Origin: Arthrobacter endolithicus
Lineage (GTDB): Bacteria > Actinomycetota > Actinomycetes > Actinomycetales > Micrococcaceae
Direction: 5' to 3'
DNA: 64,000 nt
Assembly (NCBI RefSeq): GCF_026627425.1
Contig: NZ_JAPNLH010000009.1
Location: forward strand, 62,001 to 126,000
The notes under the pieces are model-generated. The model ran no database searches. It saw only the letters and a list, made by a program, of their open reading frames with translations, and had not been told where the DNA came from. This document shows positions 1 to 7,818 of the stretch, one piece after another. The position numbers were made by a program, and so were the translations under genes. How positions within the stretch are numbered: the first letter of the stretch is position 1; the number at the start of each line of letters is the position of its first letter.

Positions 1-356
1 CCGCGGCGCTGGCCGTTGACGCCCTCGTACATATCCGGCTGGCACCCGGTTACCAGCTGGCCGCCCCGGACGGAATAGGGGAGGGCAACCTGTTTTACCT
101 GGAATCCGCGGCCGCCATCGTGGCCGCGCTCTACGTCCTGATCCGCGGAAGCCGACCGGCATTTGGGCTGGCTCTTCTCGTCCTGGCAGCCGGATTGGCC
201 GCTGTGCTCCTGTATCACTACGTCGATGTGCCGGCGATCGGCCCGATACCGGCCATGTACGATCCGCTGTGGTTCCCGGAAAAATCCATCAGCGCCATTG
301 CCCAGGGCTTTGGTGTGGCCTTCGCAGTCGCGGGTTTGGCACGCCTGCGCCGTTAG
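1..356 (+). CDS. Membrane protein, C-terminal part (5' end outside window)
   Basis: The reading frame is open from the first complete codon at base 3 to the stop at 354-356, so the true start lies upstream of the window. The visible 117 residues contain about three hydrophobic segments (around ESAAAIVAALYVLI, FGLALLVLAAGLAAVLLYHY and AQGFGVAFAVAGLARL) and end in a short Arg-rich cytoplasmic-like tail. An internal ATG-like start near 120 would cut through the first hydrophobic segment, so it is not preferred. I do not recognise the family; it is a small integral membrane protein of unknown function. Confidence 0.65.
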   Translation, partial: AALAVDALVHIRLAPGYQLAAPDGIGEGNLFYLESAAAIVAALYVLIRGSRPAFGLALLVLAAGLAAVLLYHYVDVPAIGPIPAMYDPLWFPEKSISAIAQGFGVAFAVAGLARLRR

Positions 357-449
357 TCACAGAGCGGGCGACCAGATGGGGTGGCCGTTGGAGCGGTCCT
401 GGAGGGTAGGGAACCGAGCCGTTCGGTGACGACCGGGGCCGGTCTGGGC

Positions 450-455
450 TAAGTT
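450..455 (+). promoter_or_regulatory. Putative -10 box for leaderless acylphosphatase mRNA
   Basis: TAAGTT lies 7 nt upstream of the ATG at 463. With transcription starting 6-8 nt after a -10 box, the mRNA would begin at or next to the start codon. The same arrangement recurs before several other genes in this window. No Shine-Dalgarno sequence is seen in front of 463. Confidence 0.4.
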
Positions 456-462
456 GGGCCCC

Positions 463-765
463 ATGGCTGAAAAACCCACCGCACACGCCAGACAAAATGT
501 TCGTCTTACCGCCCGCATCACCGGAGCGGTGCAGGGCGTCGGTTTCAGATACCAGACGGCTCACCGGGCAGTGGAACTGGATCTGACGGGGACCGCCACC
601 AACCAGTTTGACGGGTCCGTGGAGGTGATAGCCGAAGGGCCGGCGGAAGCTGTGGCCGACCTCCTGGCCTGGCTGAGGTCCGCCGGCCCCCCGGGAAAAG
701 TGGCGGATGTGGTATCTGCATCCTCCCCTGCAACGGGAGCGTTCGGGAACTTTCGCGCGGTTTAG
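463..765 (+). CDS. acyP: Acylphosphatase
   Basis: Small cytoplasmic enzyme expected to hydrolyse carboxyl-phosphate bonds of acylphosphates. The 100-residue product has the family signature: a basic strand followed by [10 protein letters not shown], with the catalytic Arg in GFRY, then [20 protein letters not shown], where the N of [11 protein letters not shown] is the conserved catalytic Asn region, and [23 protein letters not shown]. The usual length is 90-100 residues. A TTG nine bases upstream (454) is in frame, but the ATG at 463 is preferred because a TAAGTT -10 box lies 7 nt upstream of it and would overlap the TTG. It stands alone, with a non-coding stretch downstream. Confidence 0.9.
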   Translation: MAEKPTAHARQNVRLTARITGAVQGVGFRYQTAHRAVELDLTGTATNQFDGSVEVIAEGPAEAVADLLAWLRSAGPPGKVADVVSASSPATGAFGNFRAV

Positions 766-1149
766 CGAGCACAGGAAGGGCGACGGCGCGCACCGGCTGC
801 ATCTTGACCCCGTCCATCCGGCTCGCATCATGTCCCCCGGCGGTCCCGGAGTTCTGCAGACCAATGGGTTGAGCGGAGGGGGGTGCCCTGAGCACGAGCG
901 GAACCATGCAGGCCCAGATTACAGGCGACGATGAACCTGCCGCAGATGACGAGAACGACGACGGTCCGGCTGGTCTGGGCGCGGTCGGCGCGGCGCGCAC
1001 CGGCTAAGGGCTACTGTCGCTGACCGCGGAGCTACTGGGTCGGACCGCAACAGCGGCACCGACGTTGCCGTCCAATAACAGGGCGGTGCCCCAGTGGCCC
1101 TCATGGGGCAGAGCGTTCCAGCGGGGGGCAGCGCCCATATGCTGGACGA
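766..1149. other. Intergenic stretch, no clear gene
   Basis: Between acylphosphatase and the response regulator. Open frames here overlap each other in several frames without a recognisable protein. The only weak candidate is a short acidic frame at 888-1007, listed separately. No RNA gene or repeat was recognised. Confidence 0.5.
888..1007 (+). CDS. Possible small acidic protein (weak)
   Basis: A frame beginning CTG AGC ACG AGC reads (M)STSGTMQAQITGDDEP followed by an acidic run and GPAGLGAVGAARTG, then a stop at 1005-1007. An ATG occurs at 906 in the same frame. A purine-rich GGAGGGGGG lies at about 874-883, suitably spaced for the CTG but too far from the ATG. No homologue is recognised. 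It may be a spurious frame; the strongly acidic composition and the ribosome-binding-like sequence are the only support. Confidence 0.2.
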   Translation: MSTSGTMQAQITGDDEPAADDENDDGPAGLGAVGAARTG

Positions 1150-1914
1150 GTGAATACCACACAGCATTCGGCCGGCACCAGTGAACTCGGTGGACGCCGG
1201 ATCCTTCTGGTGGAGGATGAGGAGATGATCGCCAATGTGGTCCGCGGCTACCTGGTTCAGGCCGGCTTTCTGGTGGACATAGCGGCGGACGGCTTCACAG
1301 CGCTGAATCTTGCCACGACGCATTCTCCCGACCTGATCATTCTCGACCGTATGCTGCCAGGTTTGGACGGGGCGGAAGTCTGCCGTCGGATCCGGGAAAC
1401 CATGGACATGCCGATCATTCTGCTCACCGCGCTGGCGACGGAGGATGACCGCATTCTGGGCCTCGAAATGGGGGCCGATGATTACGTCACCAAGCCGTTC
1501 TCGCCTCGGGAGCTAGTCCTGAGGGTCAAGTCCGTCATGCGGCGAAGCATCAAGGAATTCAGCCCGGAGCCGCCGGTGGAACTGGCCGGATTCGCCCTGA
1601 ATCCAGCGGCGCGGATCATCACCGCCGCCGGCCGGCCGTTGGGGCTGACGGTGCGGGAATTCGATCTGCTGGCATTTTTCCTCCGCCGTCCGAACCAGGT
1701 TTTCAGCAGGGAAGAGCTCATCCGCGGGGTCTGGGGCTGGGATTTCGGGGACCTGTCCACGGTGACAGTACACGTCCGCAGGGTCCGCGAGAAGATCGAA
1801 AGTGATCCGACAAATCCGAAGCTACTCAAAACAGTATGGGGAGTCGGGTATCGGTTCGACGCCGTCGTGGCTTACTCCTCCACTGCGGCAGCGGGGGCGC
1901 CTGATGTCAGCTGA
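1150..1914 (+). CDS. OmpR-family response regulator
   Basis: Cytoplasmic DNA-binding response regulator of 254 residues with a GTG start. The N-terminal receiver domain (about residues 16-130) shows the acidic pair in LLVEDEE, the phospho-acceptor Asp in LIILDRMLPG (about D66), the conserved Thr in LLTALA and the Lys in YVTKPFSPRE. The C-terminal winged-helix domain (about 150-240) ends in the typical LLKTVWGVGYRFD. It overlaps the downstream histidine kinase by 11 bp, so the pair is one operon and presumably one signalling pathway. Target genes and stimulus cannot be read from the sequence. Confidence 0.93.
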   Translation: MNTTQHSAGTSELGGRRILLVEDEEMIANVVRGYLVQAGFLVDIAADGFTALNLATTHSPDLIILDRMLPGLDGAEVCRRIRETMDMPIILLTALATEDDRILGLEMGADDYVTKPFSPRELVLRVKSVMRRSIKEFSPEPPVELAGFALNPAARIITAAGRPLGLTVREFDLLAFFLRRPNQVFSREELIRGVWGWDFGDLSTVTVHVRRVREKIESDPTNPKLLKTVWGVGYRFDAVVAYSSTAAAGAPDVS

Positions 1915-3088
1915 CGATCTAGTTATTATTGTGCGTCTGGTTCTCCTGTGGGCCGTCACGATCGGTGCCGTCACGGTGTTCCTCCAGTGGTTATTGCGCC
2001 GTGCCTCCATCGTCGTCCAGATTTGTCTGGTGGTGGTGTCCGCTGTAGGCGTCATGGTGGCCGGAATGGTCGGGGCGTTCAATGCAATGTTCATTTCCGC
2101 CCAGGACCTTGAGGTGATGTGGTACATCGTGGGTATCGCGTCGGTCGCGGCCGTCGCGGTCGCCGTCGTTCTGGGATTGGGGGTGGCCCGCAATACCCGA
2201 TCACTGGTCAGCGCAGCGCGGAGCATCGGGCGCGGCGAACCCGTCGCACCGACGCGAAATGTCAGCTCCGAACTGACGGAACTCGCTTCGGAGATGAAAT
2301 CCACCAGCGAAAAGCTGGAGGAATCCCGGAGCCGGGTCAGGGCCGCCGAGTCCGCGCGCCGGGAACTGGTCGCTTGGGTCTCGCATGACCTCCGCACACC
2401 GCTGGCCAGTATGCGGGCCATGACGGAGGCCCTGGAGGACGGAATGGCGCCCGATGTTTCCGCTTACCACCGCAAAATCCTCGCCCAGGTGGACAAAATG
2501 ACGGAGCTGGTCAACGATCTGTTGGAGCTCTCCAAATTCCAGGCCGGAACAATGGTGGTTACGAGGGAGACCATGGATCTATACGACCTGGTCAGTGACG
2601 CCATCGCGGACCTGGCACCGCTGGCCGAACGGCGGCATATCAAGATCAACGGGGACGGTGTCCAGTCCACGCTCGCCGCCGTTGATGGTGCTTCGCTCGG
2701 CAGGGCAGTGCGGAACGTGATGATGAATGCCTTGATGTACACCAGGCTTGGCAGCACCGTGCGTATTGCGGTGAACACCGAGCCCGGCTGGGCCACTGTG
2801 GTGGTGGAGGACGCCTGCGGCGGGATCCCCGCCGAGGACCTGCCGAAACTTTTCACCACGGGATGGCGAAGGTACAGCGGCCGCAGCAAGAGTGCCTTCA
2901 GCGGGGCCGGCGTGGGACTCAGCCTGGTGGCCGGGATAATTCATGCTCATCATGGGACCGTTGAGGTAGCAAACGCTGGCGACGGATGCCGCTTCAGCTT
3001 GCGCCTCCCTACCTCTTCCGAATCCGGTGTGGCGACGGCCCAGCAGCTCTATGAAGGGCCGGAGGCTGGAGAAGCCAATCGGTCATAG
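1904..3088 (+). CDS. Membrane sensor histidine kinase
   Basis: Sensor kinase of 394 residues, partner of the overlapping response regulator. Start chosen at ATG 1904 (MSADDLVIIV), which overlaps the regulator's 3' end by 11 bp; the frame is open further upstream, but that part only shadows the regulator. Three hydrophobic segments lie at about 7-30, 35-62 and 71-95, followed by a HAMP-like linker (RSIGRGEPVAPTRNVSSEL). The HisKA motif is WVSHDLRTPLASM (phospho-His about H161), then an N-box (RNVMMNALMYT) and G-boxes (EDACGGIPAEDL, GAGVGLSLV). There is little extracytoplasmic sequence, so signals are probably sensed in or near the membrane. Confidence 0.93.
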   Translation: MSADDLVIIVRLVLLWAVTIGAVTVFLQWLLRRASIVVQICLVVVSAVGVMVAGMVGAFNAMFISAQDLEVMWYIVGIASVAAVAVAVVLGLGVARNTRSLVSAARSIGRGEPVAPTRNVSSELTELASEMKSTSEKLEESRSRVRAAESARRELVAWVSHDLRTPLASMRAMTEALEDGMAPDVSAYHRKILAQVDKMTELVNDLLELSKFQAGTMVVTRETMDLYDLVSDAIADLAPLAERRHIKINGDGVQSTLAAVDGASLGRAVRNVMMNALMYTRLGSTVRIAVNTEPGWATVVVEDACGGIPAEDLPKLFTTGWRRYSGRSKSAFSGAGVGLSLVAGIIHAHHGTVEVANAGDGCRFSLRLPTSSESGVATAQQLYEGPEAGEANRS

Positions 3089-3234
3089 CTCCAATCCGGG
3101 GTGCGAAGGTACGCCGCATATAAGAGGCGAAGACGGCGCTGAACCGGATCAGCGACGAACACAGGCCGCCGCTGAATTTGCCCCGTTTCCGCCCCAAGCC
3201 ACCAAGAGCTCCCGAACCGCAGGGATCCGAGGCC

Positions 3235-3450
3235 CTATTCGTCGTGTCCCTGGTCCGTGCTCATTTGGCCCGCAGCCGGCGGTGTTTCGCCGGGAGGAAC
3301 GCCGCCTCCCGGCTCCAGTCCGGTGATATTGCCGTTGCGCGGGTCCGGATTTGCGGGAGCGGCCTTGTCATTCTTGCTCTTTCCGATCGGCTTTTCGGTG
3401 CCCGGTTGGTCCGGATTGGCCGGGTCGTTTTCCGGGTGGTAGCTGCTCAT
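3235..3450 (-). CDS. Small Pro/Gly-rich protein, DUF6480-like
   Basis: 71-residue hydrophilic protein. It contains the stretch [19 protein letters not shown], which I recognise as the core of small actinobacterial proteins annotated as DUF6480. Those proteins usually carry a C-terminal membrane helix; this copy stops soon after the motif (STDQGHDE) and has none. It sits at the 3' end of the minus-strand set with the PRC-barrel/DUF2382 protein, which suggests a general stress role. Its function is unknown. Confidence 0.6.
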   Translation of the reverse strand: MSSYHPENDPANPDQPGTEKPIGKSKNDKAAPANPDPRNGNITGLEPGGGVPPGETPPAAGQMSTDQGHDE

Positions 3451-3495
3451 AACGTTCTCCCTCTGATGGCGCTTATCGTTCGGGTATCGTCGGGC

Positions 3496-4209
3496 TCAGC
3501 CCTCGACCGGAGCGAAGCCGGCTTTGTCGACTTGCCGGTGGAAGTGCATCCCCGCCAGCCCGCCCAGCAGAGCTCCGCCCAAACTGACGGCTGCAACAAC
3601 CACCAACGCGAGGATGCCTGCGCCGGTGAGTTGGCCCTCATCGACGGGGATTCGCGGAAAGCTGTTCAAGTTGGCCAAAATATTGAACTTGCTCCCCGCT
3701 ACAAGACCAAGGATGGCCACCACGACGGCGATAATGATGGCCCAGATCCAGACCATGAGCCCCTGCTTGGCGCCGTTGAATCTTGCCATCCGCCCGGCCA
3801 CATATCCGCCGCAGTAGTAGGCCACGAAGAGGATGACAAGCAGAACAATGATGCCCACGACGCCGACCGTTTGCGAGTTCCTCGACGCCTGATCCAATGC
3901 CTGCGCGGCGTCGGTGTTATTCGCCACACCGACTGCGGTACCGGCCGCGGCGGCCAAGGCAGTCAGCAGAACCGCCGTGCCCGTGGCCGTCAGCCAACCG
4001 AAGAATGCCGAGCCCACCTTGATCCCGCCGTAGCGTTCCTTTTCGCGGGCCACTGTTTCTTCTCGGCTGACCCGGTCTGATCTAATGGCTCGGTCCTGCC
4101 GACCGGGCTGCGCTTCCCAATTGGCCGCCTCGGCTCGATCCTCCCGATGGCCCGGTTCCGGTGTGGGCCGATGCGAATCGGTGCTCCCGGGATCGATACT
4201 GCTGCTCAT
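3496..4209 (-). CDS. Four-helix membrane protein with charged N-terminal tail
   Basis: 237 residues: a hydrophilic, charged N-terminus (about 1-60, rich in Arg/Glu), then hydrophobic segments around FGWLTATGTAVLLTALAAAA, VGIIVLLVILFVAYYCGGYV, LMVWIWAIIIAVVVAILGLV and ILALVVVAAVSLGGALLGGL. The Gly-rich segment GGYVAGRMARFNGAKQG between helices 2 and 3 is typical of small actinobacterial membrane proteins found beside PRC-barrel proteins. Its ATG overlaps the stop of the PRC-barrel/DUF2382 gene (ATGA), so the two are translationally coupled. Function unknown; an envelope-stress role is inferred from context only. Confidence 0.8.
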   Translation of the reverse strand: MSSSIDPGSTDSHRPTPEPGHREDRAEAANWEAQPGRQDRAIRSDRVSREETVAREKERYGGIKVGSAFFGWLTATGTAVLLTALAAAAGTAVGVANNTDAAQALDQASRNSQTVGVVGIIVLLVILFVAYYCGGYVAGRMARFNGAKQGLMVWIWAIIIAVVVAILGLVAGSKFNILANLNSFPRIPVDEGQLTGAGILALVVVAAVSLGGALLGGLAGMHFHRQVDKAGFAPVEG

Positions 4210-5069
4210 GATAGGTGCCGCCCACCGGCGGCGTCCGTACCCGAGTCGTCCGTACCTGAGGCGGTGTCGTAGGCCGGAGTGTCATCGACACCGTCAGCGC
4301 TGATCTTCTCCTTGCGGACTTCCTCGTTGACCGTTTCCTCACCCGGAACGCTTTCGGTTGCCAAGCGAACCCGCTCGACGGGGACCGTTTCCTTCTCCAC
4401 CATGGGCCGCTCCGAGTGCAGCGTCACTTCGAACTCTTCCTCGGTCAAAGCCGTTCCGCTCATGGCGGCGCCGCTATGATCTTCCACGATCGGTTCCCGC
4501 TCGATCCTTATTTCTTCGTGGCTGACGGGTATGGTCTTGGTGACATTTTCCGTGACGACGTATTTGCGGAGTCTGACCCTCCCTGTTTCCTGCGATTGTG
4601 TATCGACGCGCAGCCGCTCTTCCGAACGAATCATGGCATTGTCGGTAGTCGGCCCCGACATGTCCGCTGGCCGGTCGTCGTCCTTGCCGTCGGTGCCTGT
4701 CCCTGTTACGCCAGCATTCCGGCGGCCTGCCTCGGGCGTATCACGCGTTCCTCCGGCCTGCTCGTAGTATCGGTAGAGGTCGTCTTGTTCCTCCTCGGAA
4801 AGGTGGCCGTCGGCATCGATCCGCGGCGCGTCCTTGACCTTGTCCTTGCTGAATGGGACCACAATGTCATTGCCTCGGATCGTGGCGTCGTCGAGAGGTA
4901 CAAAGGATTCTCCCGTGCCGAACAATCCGGTTTTGGCCGTGACCCAATTCGGGCGCCCCGTCTCATCATCAACATATAGCTGTCCGATCGAGCCGATCCT
5001 GTCTCCGTTATGAGTCAGGACGTTGCCTCCGCCATCCGCGACGTCAGTCAGATTTTCCGCGCTGATCAT
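4206..5069 (-). CDS. PRC-barrel and DUF2382 domain protein
   Basis: 287-residue soluble protein with two domains. The N-terminal PRC-barrel (about 1-85) reads GDRIGSIGQLYVDDETGRPNW with TGLFGTGESFVPLDDA. A C-terminal DUF2382 (YsnF/AvaK) domain (about 150-265) contains RLRKYVVTENVTKTIPVSHE and repeated Glu/Val-rich strands. An Asp/Gly-rich linker joins them. Such proteins are generally linked with stress or desiccation responses, but the molecular function is not established. It is the first gene of a minus-strand operon with the membrane protein downstream. Confidence 0.88.
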   Translation of the reverse strand: MISAENLTDVADGGGNVLTHNGDRIGSIGQLYVDDETGRPNWVTAKTGLFGTGESFVPLDDATIRGNDIVVPFSKDKVKDAPRIDADGHLSEEEQDDLYRYYEQAGGTRDTPEAGRRNAGVTGTGTDGKDDDRPADMSGPTTDNAMIRSEERLRVDTQSQETGRVRLRKYVVTENVTKTIPVSHEEIRIEREPIVEDHSGAAMSGTALTEEEFEVTLHSERPMVEKETVPVERVRLATESVPGEETVNEEVRKEKISADGVDDTPAYDTASGTDDSGTDAAGGRHLS

Positions 5070-5310
5070 GATGTTCCCGCTTTCACTGCTTGAGAAGGAT
5101 TATCGGCCTGCACCTGGGGAGCACCACTGAGGTACCCCTGGTTCAACCATAGGCCGCAATCACCACCAACTGGCAAGGGTGCTTGCTATTTTTCTTGATG
5201 TCTTTTCCTCGCATTAAGGGCCGTGGGGTCGTTCCACTTTCAGTGCTGCGCGTGCCAAAAGGCGCGTATCATATTCCTATCTATTATGCAACAGGGGAGG
5301 CGTTGCGGGT

Positions 5311-5823
5311 ATGAAAAGGATCTCGTCATGGTTGGCTGCGGTCATGCTGGCGGTGGGTCTGGGGCTCTTGGTGCCTGGACCCGCGTCGGCAGCCCCTTAC
5401 TGTGGAATTGTCTGGGGCTCGGTCGCCAAGTCCAGTCCGCTGACGACGGCGGCGCCGGTCGCCAGTGTTCGTGCAGGCCGGCATGATTGCTACGACCGTC
5501 TGGTCATTGATATCAGCGGCAAGGGAGCCGGCTTTGACGTAGCCTACGTCGATTCGGTGTATGCACAGGGTTCCGGAAAGAGCGTTCCGCTGAAGAGCGG
5601 CGCATTCCTCCGCGTGACGGTAGCGGCGCCGGGCGCAGGCGGTCATGATGTGGCGAATGTTGCCGGATTTCCTACCTTTCGCGAGGTGGCATTTGCCGGC
5701 AGCTTTGAGAATCGCACGACTTTCGGACTGGGTGTCCGAACGCGGCTGCCGTTTCAGGTCTTCACCCTGGACGGCCCTGGTGCTGGTTCAAGGCTCGTGA
5801 TCGATGTGGCACATTTTTGGTAA
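5311..5823 (+). CDS. Secreted AMIN-like domain protein
   Basis: 170 residues with a clear Sec signal peptide: MKR, a hydrophobic core, and a cleavage site after PGPASA-A. The mature part has the pattern of AMIN-like domains found in exported actinobacterial proteins: VRAGRHDCYDRLVIDISG, LRVTVAAPG, FREVAFAGSFENRTTFGLGVR and a final RLVIDVAHFW. The two Cys in the mature part may form a disulfide. The start is supported by AGGGGAGG about 10 nt upstream. There is no lipobox, so it is probably released or wall-associated. It is monocistronic, with no clear partner nearby. Confidence 0.82.
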   Translation: MKRISSWLAAVMLAVGLGLLVPGPASAAPYCGIVWGSVAKSSPLTTAAPVASVRAGRHDCYDRLVIDISGKGAGFDVAYVDSVYAQGSGKSVPLKSGAFLRVTVAAPGAGGHDVANVAGFPTFREVAFAGSFENRTTFGLGVRTRLPFQVFTLDGPGAGSRLVIDVAHFW

Positions 5824-5887
5824 GGGTTTCGCCCACGGATAGCGATGAATGGCAGACGCCCAGGTCGGGCGCTTGGAGTCCTTGAGC

Positions 5888-6046
5888 CTACCGTCTGTCG
5901 GGGTTTGGCCGATCCGTTCCAGCGTCGGAATCCTCATCCAGGTCTGCAATATCCGGATCGAGGATCTTGGAGAAGTCACCGGCCAGCGAGTCCCGGGCTT
6001 CTTCGTCTTCACTTGCAGGTTCCCGATCCTCTGGAGTTTCGCTCAT
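5888..6046 (-). CDS. Small acidic protein (52 aa), hypothetical
   Basis: A minus-strand frame from ATG (6046) to TAG (5888) encodes 52 residues beginning MSETPEDREPASEDEEARDS and continuing with an Asp/Leu-rich part (KILDPDIADLDEDSD). Composition is strongly acidic and hydrophilic, like the short acidic proteins common in Arthrobacter. A GGA-containing ribosome site is only weakly visible. No domain is recognised. It is convergent with the AMIN-like gene and divergent from the fluoride riboswitch operon. Confidence 0.45.
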   Translation of the reverse strand: MSETPEDREPASEDEEARDSLAGDFSKILDPDIADLDEDSDAGTDRPNPDRR

Positions 6047-6123
6047 GTTGGCAGCTTAGTCCTGCGGTGCGCAGGGGGGAAGGCGCGCTGGCGCGGGGTT
6101 GCGGTGGCCGGGTAAAGTCGAAA

Positions 6124-6195
6124 GCCGGTGATGGATCCCGCCGGAACCGGGTGCCCGGTTCAAACCGCCAGATGGCTGATGGTTCCTGCCTTGAT
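6124..6195 (+). promoter_or_regulatory. Fluoride (crcB-type) riboswitch aptamer
   Basis: The segment matches the crcB RNA consensus in order: GGTGATGG (6127-6134) within a stem closed by 6125-6130/6139-6144; a perfect variable hairpin (AACCGG/CCGGTT, 6145-6160); then AAACCGCC (6162-6169) paired through GCC/GGC across a 4-nt loop; and GGCTGATGGTTCCTGC (6174-6189), where canonical members have GGCTGATGACTCCTGC. It ends about 30 nt before a usp gene followed by two crcB fluoride-channel genes, the classic context. Downstream, CCTGC (6185-6189) can pair with GCAGG (6216-6220) next to the start codon, which could form part of a translational switch. Confidence 0.85.
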
Positions 6196-6221
6196 GAATG
6201 TAAGGTGGGTGAGTCGCAGGC

Positions 6222-6875
6222 ATGAATGGCCCCGAACAGCAGCGTCACAGTGGTCATCAGGAAGGTGATCACGAAGGCTGTGTCCACGACGGCAGCGTTC
6301 ACGAAGCCGGTGTCCACGAAGCCGGTGTCCACGAAGGCAGCGTTCACAAAGACAGAGCACAAGCGCCGGCCGTAATTCCGCTGGGAACCGGCCCCGTGCT
6401 GGTTGGGACGATGCCAGGCCAGCCGGCCGTCGTCGTACTCAGCGCCGCGGCCCTGGCCCGGCGCCTTGGAACCGACCTGTTGTGTGCGTACGTGGATGTG
6501 GCCGCTTACCCTGTCGCCGCCCGCAGCGGAGCGCCCGGAAGCTCGCGGCCCATCGACCCCGATGCTGTTGACGATGGTGAGGAACTAAAGGCGGCCCTCA
6601 CCGCCCGGCTGGAGCATCTGCTCACGCCTAGCCCCGTGGCTTGGGCGCTCCGATCGCTTGCTGGCGATCCGGCGCGTGCACTCGGTGCCCTGGCGTCGAG
6701 CGTTGGGGCAACCATGATCGTGGTCGGAACGCGGGAACGGGGGATTGGCGCCCGTCTGGAGGACATCCTGACAGGTTCGGTAGCGGTGCATCTGACGCAC
6801 CGGCAGGAATGTCCTGTGCTAGTGATCCCGTTGCCGCCCGGCCGGGCCGGGTCCAACGGCGGGCAGCAGCGATGA
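6222..6875 (+). CDS. Universal stress protein with His-rich repeat extension
   Basis: 217-residue UspA-fold protein. The core (about 45-205) shows PVLVGTMPGQPAVVVLSAAA, an acidic loop and the C-terminal nucleotide-binding pattern VGATMIVVGTRERG...TGSVAVHLTHRQECPVLVIPLP. The N-terminus carries an unusual extension, QQRHSGHQEGDHEGC, followed by five pentapeptides of the type VH(D/E)(G/A)(S/G). It is the first gene after a fluoride riboswitch and overlaps crcB by ATGA, so it should be induced by fluoride. The His/Asp/Glu repeats might bind metal; this is inference. A shorter protein from a downstream start is possible but would lose the coupling to the leader. Confidence 0.85.
   Translation: MNGPEQQRHSGHQEGDHEGCVHDGSVHEAGVHEAGVHEGSVHKDRAQAPAVIPLGTGPVLVGTMPGQPAVVVLSAAALARRLGTDLLCAYVDVAAYPVAARSGAPGSSRPIDPDAVDDGEELKAALTARLEHLLTPSPVAWALRSLAGDPARALGALASSVGATMIVVGTRERGIGARLEDILTGSVAVHLTHRQECPVLVIPLPPGRAGSNGGQQR
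6282..6356 (+). repeat. 15-bp tandem repeat coding VHxxx pentapeptides
   Basis: Five 15-bp units (GTCCACGAAGCCGGT-type) encode VHDGS, VHEAG, VHEAG, VHEGS and VHKDR in the N-terminal extension of the universal stress protein. A degenerate sixth unit (DHEGC) precedes them. Confidence 0.85.
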
Positions 6876-7381
6876 CATGGGTGGGTGGATCCCGTTCTCG
6901 CGCTGCTGGTGCCTTGCCGGATGATCCGGATCCCGGGCTGGAGCGCCGGAGGCCGCGAAAAGTCCACCTGCATCCCGGCTTCATTGTCCTGGTGATCACC
7001 GGCGGTGCCGTCGGGACTCTGGCGCGCTACGCCCTGACCACGCTCATTCCAGCTCCGCTCGGCTGGCCGCTGCCGACGCTACTGGTCAATGTCGCCGGAG
7101 CTTTCCTGCTGGGCCTGCTCCTGGAGTCATTGGTCCGCCATGGCGCCGACGCGGGGAAACTGCGGATCGTGCGATTGCTCGTCGGAACGGGCTTCATGGG
7201 AGCTTTTACCACCTATAGTTCGCTGGCCCTGGATGCGCATGTGCTGCTGGCGCACGGCAGGATCTTTGGGGCAGCAGGCTACCTCGGAGCGAGTTTGGTG
7301 GGCGGTTTCGGAGCAACCATCGCTGGCATCGGAGCCGGTGCGTGGCGGCACCGACAGCGGTCCGCGGCAGGGGTGCCATGA
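6872..7381 (+). CDS. crcB: Fluoride channel subunit CrcB/FluC (first copy)
   Basis: 169 residues; ATG at 6872 overlaps the usp stop (ATGA). After a hydrophilic 35-residue N-terminus come four hydrophobic segments with family motifs: GGAVGTLARYALT, the Asn in TLLVNVAGAFLLG, and GTGFMGAFTTYSSLALDA, the Phe-box/TTYSS motif that lines the fluoride pore. Fluc channels are dual-topology dimers; Gram-positive bacteria often use two paralogues, as here. The protein exports F- passively across the cytoplasmic membrane. Regulation by the upstream riboswitch is strongly suggested. Confidence 0.93.
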   Translation: MTWVGGSRSRAAGALPDDPDPGLERRRPRKVHLHPGFIVLVITGGAVGTLARYALTTLIPAPLGWPLPTLLVNVAGAFLLGLLLESLVRHGADAGKLRIVRLLVGTGFMGAFTTYSSLALDAHVLLAHGRIFGAAGYLGASLVGGFGATIAGIGAGAWRHRQRSAAGVP

Positions 7382-7746
7382 CGGTGTTGCTGCTCGCATT
7401 GGCTGGCGGGGTTGGTGCAGGCACCCGGTTTTTGCTTGACGGTCTGATCCGCTCGTGGTTCCGCACGTCGCTGCCTTTGGGGACGATTGCCATTAACCTC
7501 ACGGGTTCGCTGGCCTTGGGCTTCGTTGCCGGCCTGGTCCTGACGCAGCACGTCGGATCGGATTTTCAGCTCGTGACCGGCACCGGCTTTCTGGGCGGCT
7601 ATACGACGTTCAGCACCGCCAGCTTCGAAACTGTCCGGCTGATTCAGGCGGGCAGGACGTGGTACGCCGTCATTAATGGATTGGGCACCATGGTGCTGGC
7701 CGTTGCCGCGGCAGGTGCAGGGGTCGCGCTGGCGGATCTGCTCTAG
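7378..7746 (+). CDS. crcB: Fluoride channel subunit CrcB/FluC (second copy)
   Basis: 122 residues; ATG at 7378 overlaps the stop of the first copy (ATGA). Motifs: GGVGAGTRFLLDGLI, TIAINLTGSLALGF, GTGFLGGYTTFSTASFET. It is shorter than the first copy because it lacks the N-terminal tail. The tight coupling of the two genes fits a heterodimeric channel, as known for Gram-positive FluC pairs. It is the last gene of the riboswitch operon. Confidence 0.93.
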   Translation: MTVLLLALAGGVGAGTRFLLDGLIRSWFRTSLPLGTIAINLTGSLALGFVAGLVLTQHVGSDFQLVTGTGFLGGYTTFSTASFETVRLIQAGRTWYAVINGLGTMVLAVAAAGAGVALADLL

Positions 7747-7818
7747 TGGACAGGTGATCGTGCTGTGCTCCCGGTGTTTTCGCACTGCCGGTGGCAAGGA
7801 ATGAAGGAAAGGAGCACC

